DNA from: Pseudomonas putida
GTDB taxonomy: Bacteria > Pseudomonadota > Gammaproteobacteria > Pseudomonadales > Pseudomonadaceae
Assembly (NCBI RefSeq): GCF_028682395.1
Contig: NZ_JANHLC010000001.1
Location: 1,054,001-1,118,000 of the forward strand
DNA: 64,000 nt
Direction of reading: 5' to 3'
The stretch's first letter is position 1. Each line of letters opens with the position of its first letter. Position numbers and translations under genes: made by a program. Positions 28,968 through 37,914 of the stretch are shown here, in pieces. The notes beneath the pieces were generated by a model. The model worked only from the letters and a program-made list of their open reading frames with translations, searched no databases and was not told the origin of the DNA.

Positions 28968-29761
28968 GCGTGGAACTGATCGACAGCCATACCCACCTGG
29001 ATTTTCCCGACTTCGAGGCCGACCGCGCGCAAGTACTCGCGCGCAGTCGACAACAGGGCGTCGGGCGAATGGTGGTATTGGGGGTCTATCAGCGCCATTG
29101 GCAGCGTTTGTGGGCGCTGGTCCAGAGCGATCCACAGCTGTACGCCGCCTTTGGCCTGCATCCGGTGTATCTGGATCAGCACTCTGCTGGCGATCTGACG
29201 GAACTGGGCGACTGGCTCAGTCGCCTGGCCGGCCACCGCCAGTTATGTGCGGTGGGCGAGATCGGCCTGGATTACTTTTTGCCCGGCCTCGATCGCCAGC
29301 GCCAGCAGGATCTGTTCGAGGCCCAGTTGCAACTGGCCAAGGACTTCCAGCTGCCCGCCCTGCTCCATGTGCGCCGCAGCCATGCCGCCGTGATCGCCAG
29401 CCTGAAACGCCACCGCCTGCCCCGTGGCGGTATCGTCCATGCATTCGCGGGCAGTTGGGAGGAGGCGCGTGAATACCTCAAGCTGGGCTTCAAGCTCGGT
29501 CTTGGCGGTGCCGGTACCTGGCCCCAGGCCTTGCGCCTGCGCCAGGTCATCGCCCGCCTGCCACTGGACAGCATCGTCCTGGAAACCGACTCACCAGACA
29601 TGGCGCCCGCCATGTTCGCCCAACAACGCAATAGCCCCGAGCATCTACCGGCCATCTGCGCAGCCCTGGCCGAGCTGCTGGCAATCAGCCCCGAAGCCTT
29701 GGCCCAGGCAAGCACGGCCAATGCCTGCGCGCTATTCAACTGGCCCCTGGCTAGCGCCTGA
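28964..29761 (+). CDS. TatD-family metal-dependent hydrolase/DNase
   Basis: A 265-residue TIM-barrel hydrolase. Metal ligands are His9 and His11 (SHTHLD), Glu in VGEIGLDYF, His in LLHVRRSH, His in GIVHAFAGS and Asp in LETDSPDM. Family members (TatD, YcfH, YjjV) are 3'-5' DNases or related phosphoesterases. It is translationally coupled to fruR (ATGA overlap), a common neighbour pair in pseudomonads. Its 3' end overlaps the convergent small membrane-protein gene by 11 bases. Confidence 0.9.
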   Translation: MSVELIDSHTHLDFPDFEADRAQVLARSRQQGVGRMVVLGVYQRHWQRLWALVQSDPQLYAAFGLHPVYLDQHSAGDLTELGDWLSRLAGHRQLCAVGEIGLDYFLPGLDRQRQQDLFEAQLQLAKDFQLPALLHVRRSHAAVIASLKRHRLPRGGIVHAFAGSWEEAREYLKLGFKLGLGGAGTWPQALRLRQVIARLPLDSIVLETDSPDMAPAMFAQQRNSPEHLPAICAALAELLAISPEALAQASTANACALFNWPLASA

Positions 29762-30131
29762 CCGCCTGCAACCTCACGACCTGACGTCGTTCACGCCAGG
29801 CATACATCCATACCCCGCCATACCCCAGCAGTGCCCCCAGGGATATCGCCCATTGCCCGCCCTGGCTGATCAGTCCCATTTTCTCCACGACCCCCCCAAT
29901 CAGCAGCGTCGCGACCGCCAATACCAGTGCCGCCGCGTGTATCAGGCTTAAAGTCCCCAGACGGCGCAGACGCCTGAGTTGCCCCAGGCCCTCAAGGCGT
30001 AGCGCGGCCTGGCACTGCTGGCAGGCAAAGGGCTCGTCGATGACCAGGGCATTGAGCTGCCAGGGCTGTAATTGCAGAGGGACACGGCAGTTCGGACACT
30101 CACTGCGAATGCCCGGGGGAGAAGCGTTCAT
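29751..30131 (-). CDS. Small zinc-ribbon plus two-helix membrane protein, unknown function
   Basis: A 126-residue protein. Cys12/Cys15 (CPNC) and Cys37/Cys40 (CQQC) form a zinc-ribbon-like pair. An arginine-rich stretch (LRRLRRLG) follows, then two predicted helices at about 56-75 and 82-106, and a basic tail. The ATG at 30131 is preferred although its ribosome site is weak; a GTG at 30212 would add 27 residues. I do not recognise the family. It lies between tatD (convergent, overlapping 11 bases) and the chemoreceptor. Confidence 0.6.
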   Translation of the reverse strand: MNASPPGIRSECPNCRVPLQLQPWQLNALVIDEPFACQQCQAALRLEGLGQLRRLRRLGTLSLIHAAALVLAVATLLIGGVVEKMGLISQGGQWAISLGALLGYGGVWMYAWRERRQVVRLQAVRR

Positions 30132-30281
30132 AACCTGGTTTTCTCTTAACGCGGTGTCGAGGACGGCCGACGGGCTCAAGACTTCTTCAAGAGCGGAAGA
30201 AAAATCTGACACAAAAGGGAACAGGAAACCAGGGAGGAAGCCCAGAGGTAAAGTAATTCATATTATTTTAACGCAGACCAT

Positions 30282-30310
30282 TGCGAGCGTGCCGTACCAG
30301 CGCGCTCGCA
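30282..30310. repeat. Inverted repeat after the chemoreceptor gene
   Basis: TGCGAGCG at 30282-30289 is exactly inverted at 30303-30310. It lies 12 bases beyond the stop of the minus-strand chemoreceptor gene. REP-like core sequence; may act as terminator. Confidence 0.55.
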
Positions 30311-30321
30311 GTGACCAACGC

Positions 30322-32352
30322 CTAGACGCGAAATGCACTGATCAACTGCTTGAGCTGCACCACCTGCAGCGACAATTGCCGGCTGGCATCTTCGGTCTGG
30401 TGCGCACCTTCGGCGGTGCGTTCACCGGCACGATTGATCTCGACGATGTTCTGGTCGATGTCGTGGGCCACCGCGGTCTGCTGCTCGACCGCCGCCGCAA
30501 TCTGCTGGTTCTGATCGACAATCATGCCCACTGCGCCGAGGATATTTTCCAGCGCTTGCTGGACCTTTTCCGACTGCCCCACCGTGCCACTCGCCATTTC
30601 ATGACTGCTGCCCATGGCCTTGACCGCCGCACCCACACCGCCATGCAACTTGCTGATCATTTGCTCGATTTCTTCGGTCGACTGCTGGGTGCGCTTGGCC
30701 AGGGTACGGACCTCGTCGGCCACCACTGCAAACCCGCGCCCTTGCTCACCAGCACGTGCCGCTTCGATCGCGGCGTTGAGCGCCAGTAGATTGGTCTGCT
30801 CGGCGATGCTCTTGATCACCTCCAGCACCCGGCTGATAGACTGGCTATCAATGGCCAGTTGATTGATCACCACCACCGACTGGTCGATCTCACTGGCCAG
30901 GCGCGCGATGCTGCCTTGCTGGGACTCCACCAGGCTGCGGCCACTGACCGTTTCATCATTGACGCTATGGGCGCTGCTAACCGCCGCCGCTGCGCTGCGT
31001 GCCACTTCCTGGGCGGTCGCCGACATCTGGTTCATGGCCGTGGCCACCAGCTCGATCTGATTGCGCTGGCCGGCCACCGCAAGGTTGCTGCTGGCTGAAA
31101 CCGACTCGACCTGGCTGGCCTGGCGCTCGACTTCGATCACGGTCTTGCCGACCAGCTCGATCAGATCATGGATCTTCGCCACGGTGCCGTTGAATACATC
31201 ACCCAGTTCACCCAGCTCATCACGGCTGTGGGCCTTGAAGGTGACGGTCATGTCCCCCGCCGCCACCTTGTCCATCATCGCGCCCAGGCGCTTGAGGGTG
31301 GTGCGGGTCGAAGCGTAGAAACCGCCATAGAGATAGACGATGGACAGGAACACCACGGCCAGCGCCACCACCAGCAACACCATGTGCAGGCGGTTTTGCT
31401 TGAGGCGCTGCTGCAATTCCTGATCGAAAAAACTCAGGGTCGCGTCATTGAGTTCGTAGGTCTTGGCCATCAGCGCGCTGACCTGGTCATAAAACGTCAA
31501 CCAGGGCGCTTCCAGCGTATCGGCCATCACCACCTGTTCTTCGAACAGCTCGCTGGCCTGCTTGAGGCTGGCCAGGCTGGCGGCGGCGCTGCCATCGAGC
31601 GTGGCCCGGGCGGCCTTGCTGGCGCTCAGGGCATCCTGCAACTTCAGTCCGTACTCGGCCTGGAGCCGCTCGATCTGCTGCAACAACTCATCGAAGCGCG
31701 TGCTCGCCGACGAGTTGAGAAACCCCATGCCCAGTGAATAGGCACCCATCGCCCGACCTTCGCCCAGGGTCTGGGTGACTTGCGGCGTGACGCTGGTGAT
31801 CAGCTCGCTCAGTTGGCGCAGGTCGCTCTGGCTGTCGCGGCTCAGGCCCGACTGACTGGCAATGATCTTGCTGAAAATCTGCGCATTGTTCAGCAGCTTT
31901 TCGATCTGCCCGCTTTTGCTTTGCAGGGACTTCTCGGCTTGCTGGGCCTTGAACGCGGCAATCATTTCATCGCGCTTGGCCTCGAACACCGCCACCTGCT
32001 CGGGATCGCTGGTCATCGCCTGCAGCGCCTGCAAGCGCTCAAGCACGCTGTCTTCCAGAGTCCTGATCCGGCTTTCGATATCCCCGGCCTTGCCTGACTG
32101 GCCAAGCGTGGCGTTGATCTGCACCTGGTTGTTCAGGGTTTCCAGGTCCCGCCGCAGCTTCAGGCTGGCGCCAAGCAGCTCAAGGCTCTGCAGCTCGACC
32201 TGGGTCCCCTGGAACTCGCGATAGGCATCGCGTACCAGGTAGAAATTGGTCACCAGCATGGGCACGAAGAACAGAAAACTGATCAGACTGAACTTCATCC
32301 CGAAGCTCAGACGATTCATTAGCGCGACGGCGGGATAGAGCAAGCTCTTCAC
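30322..32352 (-). CDS. Methyl-accepting chemotaxis protein
   Basis: A 676-residue transducer. TM1 is at ~20-40, and a large periplasmic, mostly helical region covers ~43-320, longer than a classic four-helix bundle and suggestive of a double helical module. TM2 is at ~321-344, HAMP at ~345-398, and the signalling hairpin around residues 519-555 ([20 protein letters not shown]). The GTG start at 32352 follows AGGAAAGGGAG; the frame continues 15 codons upstream without a better start. A sigma-28-type promoter lies upstream. The ligand is unknown. A transducer gene sits between speC and ampE in P. aeruginosa too, as I recall. Confidence 0.9.
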   Translation of the reverse strand: MKSLLYPAVALMNRLSFGMKFSLISFLFFVPMLVTNFYLVRDAYREFQGTQVELQSLELLGASLKLRRDLETLNNQVQINATLGQSGKAGDIESRIRTLEDSVLERLQALQAMTSDPEQVAVFEAKRDEMIAAFKAQQAEKSLQSKSGQIEKLLNNAQIFSKIIASQSGLSRDSQSDLRQLSELITSVTPQVTQTLGEGRAMGAYSLGMGFLNSSASTRFDELLQQIERLQAEYGLKLQDALSASKAARATLDGSAAASLASLKQASELFEEQVVMADTLEAPWLTFYDQVSALMAKTYELNDATLSFFDQELQQRLKQNRLHMVLLVVALAVVFLSIVYLYGGFYASTRTTLKRLGAMMDKVAAGDMTVTFKAHSRDELGELGDVFNGTVAKIHDLIELVGKTVIEVERQASQVESVSASSNLAVAGQRNQIELVATAMNQMSATAQEVARSAAAAVSSAHSVNDETVSGRSLVESQQGSIARLASEIDQSVVVINQLAIDSQSISRVLEVIKSIAEQTNLLALNAAIEAARAGEQGRGFAVVADEVRTLAKRTQQSTEEIEQMISKLHGGVGAAVKAMGSSHEMASGTVGQSEKVQQALENILGAVGMIVDQNQQIAAAVEQQTAVAHDIDQNIVEINRAGERTAEGAHQTEDASRQLSLQVVQLKQLISAFRV

Positions 32353-32437
32353 AAGAACACTCCCTTTCCTATTATTTTTATGGGCGATCGCGAACAAGGC
32401 ACAAAGCCATTATTGCGTGCTGCTATGTGTATAACTC

Positions 32438-32464
32438 AAATCGGCAGGATGGTTTGTAACTAAA
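32438..32464 (-). promoter_or_regulatory. Candidate sigma-28 (FliA) promoter for the chemoreceptor
   Basis: On the minus strand TTTAGTTA, 11 bases, GCCGATTT. The flagellar consensus is TAAAGTTT-N11-GCCGATAA (5/8 and 6/8 matches). It lies about 86 bases upstream of the GTG start, appropriate for a chemotaxis gene. Confidence 0.5.
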
Positions 32465-32536
32465 GGTTAACCGTAAATACGGTGACGAAAGGCGGAGGGC
32501 CAGGGCGACCCTCCGGGTGGAATTCCGACCGATCGG

Positions 32537-33373
32537 TCAGAGCAGCAGGGTCCACAGGGCGAAGCCGGCGTACCACAGCAACGCGGCGCGCAGCAGCAGT
32601 TCCCAGAGGCTGTCCAGGCTGGCAACCCCTTCGGCGCCCGGCGCCGGAGCAGGCAGTTCGCCGGCGACCCGGCCGACCTTTTCCACCAGTTGCGCGGCAC
32701 TGATGTCCCAACTGAGCAACTCGTGCAGCATCACCCGACTGACCGCAACAAAGTTACCGACCAGGGCAAAGCTGGCTGCCAGCAAACGCACCGGCAACCA
32801 GTCGAAGGCATGCCGCATCTGCGCTGCGCGCTCCACCAGGGCCGGATTGCGCCCATGCTCGACGCACAGTGCCAGCAGGCGATACGCCAGGGCCGCCACC
32901 GGCCCCAGCAGGAAATACCAGAAAATCACCGCAAAGAAGCTTTGGTAGGCCTGCCACAGTAGATAACCCTGGACCCGCTCCAGCAACTGCCCGGGCTCAT
33001 CGGCGCTGAGCCCCAGGTCGCGTTCGGCCACATGCACTGCTGCCTGCTGGTCATCCCGCCGCCAGGCATCGCGAAATGGCCCGAGGGCCGCCAGCAGGTC
33101 ACCTCGGCCAAGGCTGTAGATCAGCACCAGCAGATGGAGGGGAAAAGCCAACAAGCCATAAGCCAGAGGCTCGATCGCCCAGAGCAGCAAGCCCAGCACG
33201 GCCACCGGCAGTACCACCAACATGCTCAGCAGCAACCAGGGACGAGAGGCCAGCCGCGAGCTGGACTCCAATCGCGCGAGTTCGCCCAACCAGGCGCCGT
33301 CGCGTTGCAGGCGCTGGCGCAGGGCCGAGAATTTTTCGATCCAGACGGCTAGTAACAACACCAGAAAACTCAT
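32537..33373 (-). CDS. ampE: AmpE inner-membrane regulatory protein
   Basis: A 278-residue membrane protein with about four helices and the AmpE/CobD-like opening MSFLVLLLAVWIEKFSALRQ. In enterobacteria and P. aeruginosa AmpE is encoded with AmpD and affects beta-lactamase induction and peptidoglycan recycling, though its activity is unclear. It overlaps the ampD stop by four bases, so it is the second gene of an ampDE operon. Length and order are standard. Confidence 0.92.
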   Translation of the reverse strand: MSFLVLLLAVWIEKFSALRQRLQRDGAWLGELARLESSSRLASRPWLLLSMLVVLPVAVLGLLLWAIEPLAYGLLAFPLHLLVLIYSLGRGDLLAALGPFRDAWRRDDQQAAVHVAERDLGLSADEPGQLLERVQGYLLWQAYQSFFAVIFWYFLLGPVAALAYRLLALCVEHGRNPALVERAAQMRHAFDWLPVRLLAASFALVGNFVAVSRVMLHELLSWDISAAQLVEKVGRVAGELPAPAPGAEGVASLDSLWELLLRAALLWYAGFALWTLLL

Positions 33374-33933
33374 TGCCCTACCTCCCTACCCTCAAGTGCT
33401 GCGCGGTAACGCGGCCAGTCAAAGCACGGCCCGGGATCGGTCTTGCGCCCCGGGGCAATATCACTGTGTCCGCAAATCCGCTGTGCCGTAATGGCCGGAT
33501 AAGCGGCCTGTAGTTGGTGAGTCAACGCAATCAGCGTGGCGTATTGGGCATCGGTGAACGGCAGTTCGTCAGTGCCCTCCAGCTCGATCCCCAGTGAAAA
33601 ATCATTGCAACCCTCGCGCCCCTCGAAGCACGAGACTCCGGCATGCCAGGCCCGCGCCAGGCAGGAGACAAACTGGGTCAGGACACCGTCGCGCTCGATC
33701 AGAAAATGCGCGGATACTCGTAAGTCTGCGATGGTTTCAAAGTAGGGGTGTTGCGTGACATCCAGGCGATTCTGGAAGAACTCTTGCACCTTGCCGGTCG
33801 CGAACTGGGCCGGAGGCAGGCTGATGTTGTGGATCACCAGCAGCGAAATCTCACCCGCGGGACGCTCATTGCAGTTGGGCGAGGGACAATGACGAATCCC
33901 CTGGCACCAGCCCGTGAGACGATCCAACTGCAT
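33370..33933 (-). CDS. ampD: 1,6-Anhydro-N-acetylmuramoyl-L-alanine amidase
   Basis: A 187-residue cytoplasmic zinc amidase. Ligands are His35 (VIHNISLP), His156 and Asp166 (GHSDIAPGRKTDPGP). It cleaves the stem peptide from anhydro-muropeptides during cell-wall recycling; loss derepresses AmpC beta-lactamase. The start at 33933 (MQLDRLTGW) follows GGAGGAG; an in-frame reading 23 codons longer has no ribosome site. It is the first gene of ampDE. Confidence 0.94.
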   Translation of the reverse strand: MQLDRLTGWCQGIRHCPSPNCNERPAGEISLLVIHNISLPPAQFATGKVQEFFQNRLDVTQHPYFETIADLRVSAHFLIERDGVLTQFVSCLARAWHAGVSCFEGREGCNDFSLGIELEGTDELPFTDAQYATLIALTHQLQAAYPAITAQRICGHSDIAPGRKTDPGPCFDWPRYRAALEGREVGQ

Positions 33934-34037
33934 AAAGGCTCCTCCAGCGCGTGACATTAGCCGCCAGTATGCCGTGATAGAGCGCCAGGAAGCGATCCGC
34001 ACGGCAAAGAAATCCCGCCCCTAGCCACTCGCGCCTA

Positions 34038-36233
34038 TCACTGGCCGTCGTCGAGGCGGCGCAGGTTGCCGATCACCGAGGCCAGGGCGCGATCAAACAG
34101 CAGCGTGTCGTCGATCAGCCGCGCCGTTCCCCTGCCCAACTCCAGCGCCAGCTCGGCCCTGGAGCGGTCCAGCACCTTCATGCCGCGGCGATTGACGAAT
34201 ACACAGCGGTCCTGCGGCTCGATAATTGCCGCCAGTTTGCAGCGCAACCGATTGTCCGGGTCCTCATCAATCTCGATCCACTGCCCCAGGCGCAACTGGT
34301 TGGCCAGGACCCAGCCGGCATCATCTTTGGCGAGCGGCGCCGGCACGACCGGCGGCGGCTCTGGCGCCGCCAGGACAATGGCCTCGTGCAGCTGGACCAT
34401 CACCGGCGACTCTGCGGCAGGCAACGCACTGAAACGCTGGAAAACCTGCAGATGCAGGCTCTCCAACTGACTGAAAAACTCGCTGGTGGCAAAGGGATCA
34501 AATGCCGAACTGAGTAACCCCTCGCGCAACGCCTTGAGCAACTCGGGCAGCAATGCCAGCAAACGCTCACGAGCCTGTTGCTCAAGGTGCGGCTCGACGC
34601 TCCAGATCAGTTCATCCATGGTCCGCAGGCCAGCCAGCCATTGCGGCGAGTCCTCGCCATGCTTCAGGCAAATCAACAACAGGACCTTGCTCCACGCTTC
34701 CTCGAGCAGGCGCACCACCACCTGGGGCAGGGTTTTACCCAGCAGGCGCAAGTTCAATTGGCGTTGCACCGCCTGGCGCGCCAGCTCGGTCCGGGCCCGG
34801 CCGTCCTCGGCATCACGAATGCGCTGTTCCAGCAGTTCGCTGCGTCGACGCTCACTGGTGGTAAACGCCAGGAAGTCCGCCAGCAACTCGCCAAAAATCG
34901 CCGGGTCGTCGTCAAAATCATTGAGCAGGCGCTGCACCACCTGCTCGATACGGATGTACAGGCTGTCGCGCTGATTATCATCACGCGAACCCCAACCGAG
35001 CGCCGCCGAGGCGATTTCATTGAGCAGACGCCGCGCCGGGTGGTTGCCGCGGCTGAAGAAGCTCTTGTCCAGCACCGCGACCTTGAGCATGGGAATCTGC
35101 AAGCGCCCAATCAGCAGCTTGAGCGAGTCGGGCAGGTTGCGGTCGTCGAGCATGAACTCGAACAGCATCGCAATCAGGTTGATCACATCCTCATCGGCCA
35201 CGCCGACAACCCGGGATTTGCCGCTTTTGACGCTGACCCGGGTCAGCAGTTGTTCGAGCTGCCCGCGCAGATCGAAATCATCCTGGGTCGTCGGCTCGGG
35301 CACGTACTGCTGCAAATGCGAGAGCAGGCGCAACAGGTCGCGGGTCGAGATCGGCTGGGTTTCAGCGCGCGCTTCCAGGCGTGGCGCCAGGCTGCCGCGC
35401 ACATGCAGCAGCAGGCTTTGCAGTGCCGCGAACACTTGCTGCACGTTCTCGTCAGCGGGCGCCTCGGCGCTCGGCGGACTTTGCGCTGTGCCCGCATCCG
35501 CGCTGCGACTGGTGCGGTAGCGGGCAGGCCCCGCTGGCGCCGCCTTGAGTTCGGGCAGAACGCCGGTGGCGATCAGTAGCTGATTGGCCTCGGCATACAA
35601 TTGGTCGGCATCACTGAGCACATATTTCTCGAACAGCTTGAGGATGATCAGTTTGACCTTGATCTCCACCCCCAGGTTGCGCCCGGCCTGCATAAAGTAG
35701 TCGCAGAGCATCGCCGGCCCCAGCGGATTGTGCTCGTCGTCAAGGTGGCGGCTGACCAGCGCGTCGAGACGGGCCGTCAACTGGCTCAGCGCCAGGCCAT
35801 CGCGGCTCAGCACCTTGGCAACCATGGCGTCCAGTGCCACGGTGCGCTCCAACTCATCGTTGGACACCAAGGCCAGTTTCTCGAAGCTGAAACCGCCGCC
35901 CAGGGCAGGTTCAACGCGCGGAGACTGGCCCAGGTTGGCAAAGGCTTCGTAGAAGGTTTCGAGAAAGCCGCGCTCGATGCTTTTGCGCTTAAGGCGCAGG
36001 TCGCGCATGGCTTCGAAAAAGGTGTGCTGGTCGACATTGTTCAGGGCCCGGTCGGCCATCTCGAACAGGGTGTCGTCGGCATTGTCGAACAACGCCTGCA
36101 GAGCCTGCTTGAGCTGCAAGGCGGCCTTGTCGCGGACCTGCAGCAGCACCACGGGAAAACGGGCGAGCGGCGAAGGAATCGCCTGCTCGGCGATCCCTTC
36201 GTGCAAGGGCACCACTTTCCCGTCGTTTTGCAT
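34038..36233 (-). CDS. DUF1631 family protein
   Basis: A 731-residue, largely helical cytoplasmic protein. The N-terminal half (DNADDTLFEMADRALNNVDQ, FFEAMRDLRLKRKSIE) is the DUF1631 signature, and the helical body continues to ~residue 600. The last ~95 residues (LGQWIEID, CVFVNRRGMKVL, ELALELGRGTARLID) look like the PilZ-like C-terminal part seen in this family. Database names such as thymidine phosphorylase for this family are unsupported. Function unknown; the PilZ resemblance makes a c-di-GMP or motility link a guess only. Monocistronic, divergent from nadC. Confidence 0.75.
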   Translation of the reverse strand: MQNDGKVVPLHEGIAEQAIPSPLARFPVVLLQVRDKAALQLKQALQALFDNADDTLFEMADRALNNVDQHTFFEAMRDLRLKRKSIERGFLETFYEAFANLGQSPRVEPALGGGFSFEKLALVSNDELERTVALDAMVAKVLSRDGLALSQLTARLDALVSRHLDDEHNPLGPAMLCDYFMQAGRNLGVEIKVKLIILKLFEKYVLSDADQLYAEANQLLIATGVLPELKAAPAGPARYRTSRSADAGTAQSPPSAEAPADENVQQVFAALQSLLLHVRGSLAPRLEARAETQPISTRDLLRLLSHLQQYVPEPTTQDDFDLRGQLEQLLTRVSVKSGKSRVVGVADEDVINLIAMLFEFMLDDRNLPDSLKLLIGRLQIPMLKVAVLDKSFFSRGNHPARRLLNEIASAALGWGSRDDNQRDSLYIRIEQVVQRLLNDFDDDPAIFGELLADFLAFTTSERRRSELLEQRIRDAEDGRARTELARQAVQRQLNLRLLGKTLPQVVVRLLEEAWSKVLLLICLKHGEDSPQWLAGLRTMDELIWSVEPHLEQQARERLLALLPELLKALREGLLSSAFDPFATSEFFSQLESLHLQVFQRFSALPAAESPVMVQLHEAIVLAAPEPPPVVPAPLAKDDAGWVLANQLRLGQWIEIDEDPDNRLRCKLAAIIEPQDRCVFVNRRGMKVLDRSRAELALELGRGTARLIDDTLLFDRALASVIGNLRRLDDGQ

Positions 36234-36538
36234 CCAGGCCTCCGCCGTGGCTGTTGTTTCCAGTCCATGTCAGCGCCGCGCATCAGCCACCGCGCGCGAC
36301 CCTTTCCCGGCCTTGAAGGCTCTGGAATGGGCGGTTCGCAGGGGAAAGGCAGGGCTACGTCAAAGTCATGACGTCAAATACTAGGCGGATTATCTGGCAA
36401 AGTACTGGCTCTGCGCCAGCAGACAATGCATTTCCGTGAAAAAAACTGTCGAAAAGCCCGGGCGCCGAGCTGCCGACGGTTTGGCGTTCGCCCCCCGCCA
36501 CCCCCTATAATCAGGCCACTTTGTTTGTGGAGCCCGTT
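36234..36538. other. Divergent promoter region DUF1631 / nadC
   Basis: A 305-base region without a gene. It carries the nadC promoter (separate entry) and a TGACGTCA palindrome near 36369-36376. Confidence 0.45.
36481..36511 (+). promoter_or_regulatory. nadC promoter
   Basis: A perfect -10 (TATAAT, 36506-36511) with TTGGCG at 36481-36486 as a possible -35; the 19-base spacer is longer than ideal. It is followed 27 bases later by the nadC start. Confidence 0.6.
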
Positions 36539-37387
36539 ATGCCGAATCTACGCCTCGCCGACCTCACCGCCGAAATCGAAGCCAATGTGCGTCGCGCCTT
36601 GCACGAAGACCTCGGCAATGGCGATATCACCGCGCAATTGATCCCCGCCGAACGCCTGGCCAAAGCCACCATCATTACCCGGGATCAAGCCGTGGTCTGC
36701 GGCACCGCCTGGGTCGATACGGTGTTCCGCCAACTCGATCCGCGTGTCGCGGTGCACTGGCAGGTCCGCGATGGCGAGCGGGTCAGCCCCAACCAGCCCC
36801 TTTTTCATCTCGAAGGCCCAGCCCGCTCCCTGCTCAGCGGCGAACGCAGCGCCTTGAACTTCCTGCAATTGCTGTCCGGCGTCGCGACCCGGGCCCAGTC
36901 CTTCGCCGATCACGTGGCCAGCACCCAGGTCAAACTGCTCGACACCCGAAAGACCCTGCCCGGCCTGCGCCTGGCACAGAAGTACGCGGTCACCTGCGGC
37001 GGCTGTCATAACCACCGCATCGGCCTTTATGACGCCTTCCTGATCAAGGAAAACCATATCGCGGCCTGCGGCGGTATCGCCCAGGCAGTCGCGGCAGCCC
37101 ATCGCATTGCCCCAGGCAAGCCGGTGGAAGTCGAAGTGGAAAGCCTCGGCGAACTGACCCAAGCCCTGGAGGCCGGCGCCGATATCATCATGCTCGACGA
37201 ACTGAGCCTCGCTGACATGCGCGAGGCCGTGCGCCTCACCGCCGGACGCGCCAAGCTCGAAGCCAGCGGCGGGATCAATGCCGACACCCTGCTGCCGATT
37301 GCCGAAACCGGCGTCGACTACATCTCCATCGGCGCCATGACCAAGGACGTCAAGGCCGTCGATCTGTCCATGCGCCTGAGCCTCTAA
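36539..37387 (+). CDS. nadC: Quinolinate phosphoribosyltransferase (decarboxylating)
   Basis: A 282-residue enzyme that forms nicotinate mononucleotide from quinolinate and PRPP in de novo NAD synthesis. Recognisable motifs are EDLGNGDIT near the N-terminus, [12 protein letters not shown] and [21 protein letters not shown] in the active site, and the phosphate-binding SGGI..DT region. The start at 36539 (MPNLRLADL) gives the usual length. Its stop codon overlaps the stop of the convergent ogt gene (TAG/TAA sharing). Confidence 0.95.
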   Translation: MPNLRLADLTAEIEANVRRALHEDLGNGDITAQLIPAERLAKATIITRDQAVVCGTAWVDTVFRQLDPRVAVHWQVRDGERVSPNQPLFHLEGPARSLLSGERSALNFLQLLSGVATRAQSFADHVASTQVKLLDTRKTLPGLRLAQKYAVTCGGCHNHRIGLYDAFLIKENHIAACGGIAQAVAAAHRIAPGKPVEVEVESLGELTQALEAGADIIMLDELSLADMREAVRLTAGRAKLEASGGINADTLLPIAETGVDYISIGAMTKDVKAVDLSMRLSL

Positions 37388-37914
37388 ACCCAGCCCGCAG
37401 CCGCAGACCCGGTACGCGCCCCGCCCCGCTGGTGGCGCGCCTCGTGGGCCAGCAACCATTGCTTGGCGGGCAGGCCGCCACCAAAACCGGTCAAACTGCC
37501 ATTGCTACCAATCACCCGATGACACGGCAGGATGATCGGGATGGGGTTGAGCCCGTTGGCCGCCCCGACTGCCCGGTTGGCCCGTGGGCGCTCGATCCGC
37601 TGGGACACCCGCGCATAGCTGGTGGTAACGCCGTAGGGAATTTCGGCGAGGGCATGCCAAACGTCCAGCTGGAAGGCGGTCCCGATCAGGTTGAGCTTGA
37701 GGTCAAAAGACTGCCGCGTGCCGGCGAAGTACTCCTCCAACTGGCGCATGGGCTCAATCAGATGCTGCGGCCCGTGACAGCACAGCTCCAGCAGCATCCG
37801 CGAGCGGTGTTCCTGCTCGAAGCGCACCTCGCGCAGGCCATTGTGGTCACCGGTCAGCACCAGCAACCCGACCGGCGAAGACATTTGTGCGTAGTAAATC
37901 GGCTCAGTATTCAT
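37384..37914 (-). CDS. ogt: Methylated-DNA--protein-cysteine methyltransferase (Ogt type)
   Basis: A 176-residue suicide DNA-repair protein. The acceptor is Cys131 in LPCHRVIG, with NPIPI and GFGGG flanking motifs. It removes O6-alkyl groups from guanine. The start at 37914 overlaps the stop of the Ada-AlkA gene by four bases, so the two form one alkylation-repair operon. It converges on nadC with a four-base overlap. A 27-codon longer reading has no ribosome site. Confidence 0.93.
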   Translation of the reverse strand: MNTEPIYYAQMSSPVGLLVLTGDHNGLREVRFEQEHRSRMLLELCCHGPQHLIEPMRQLEEYFAGTRQSFDLKLNLIGTAFQLDVWHALAEIPYGVTTSYARVSQRIERPRANRAVGAANGLNPIPIILPCHRVIGSNGSLTGFGGGLPAKQWLLAHEARHQRGGARTGSAAAGWV

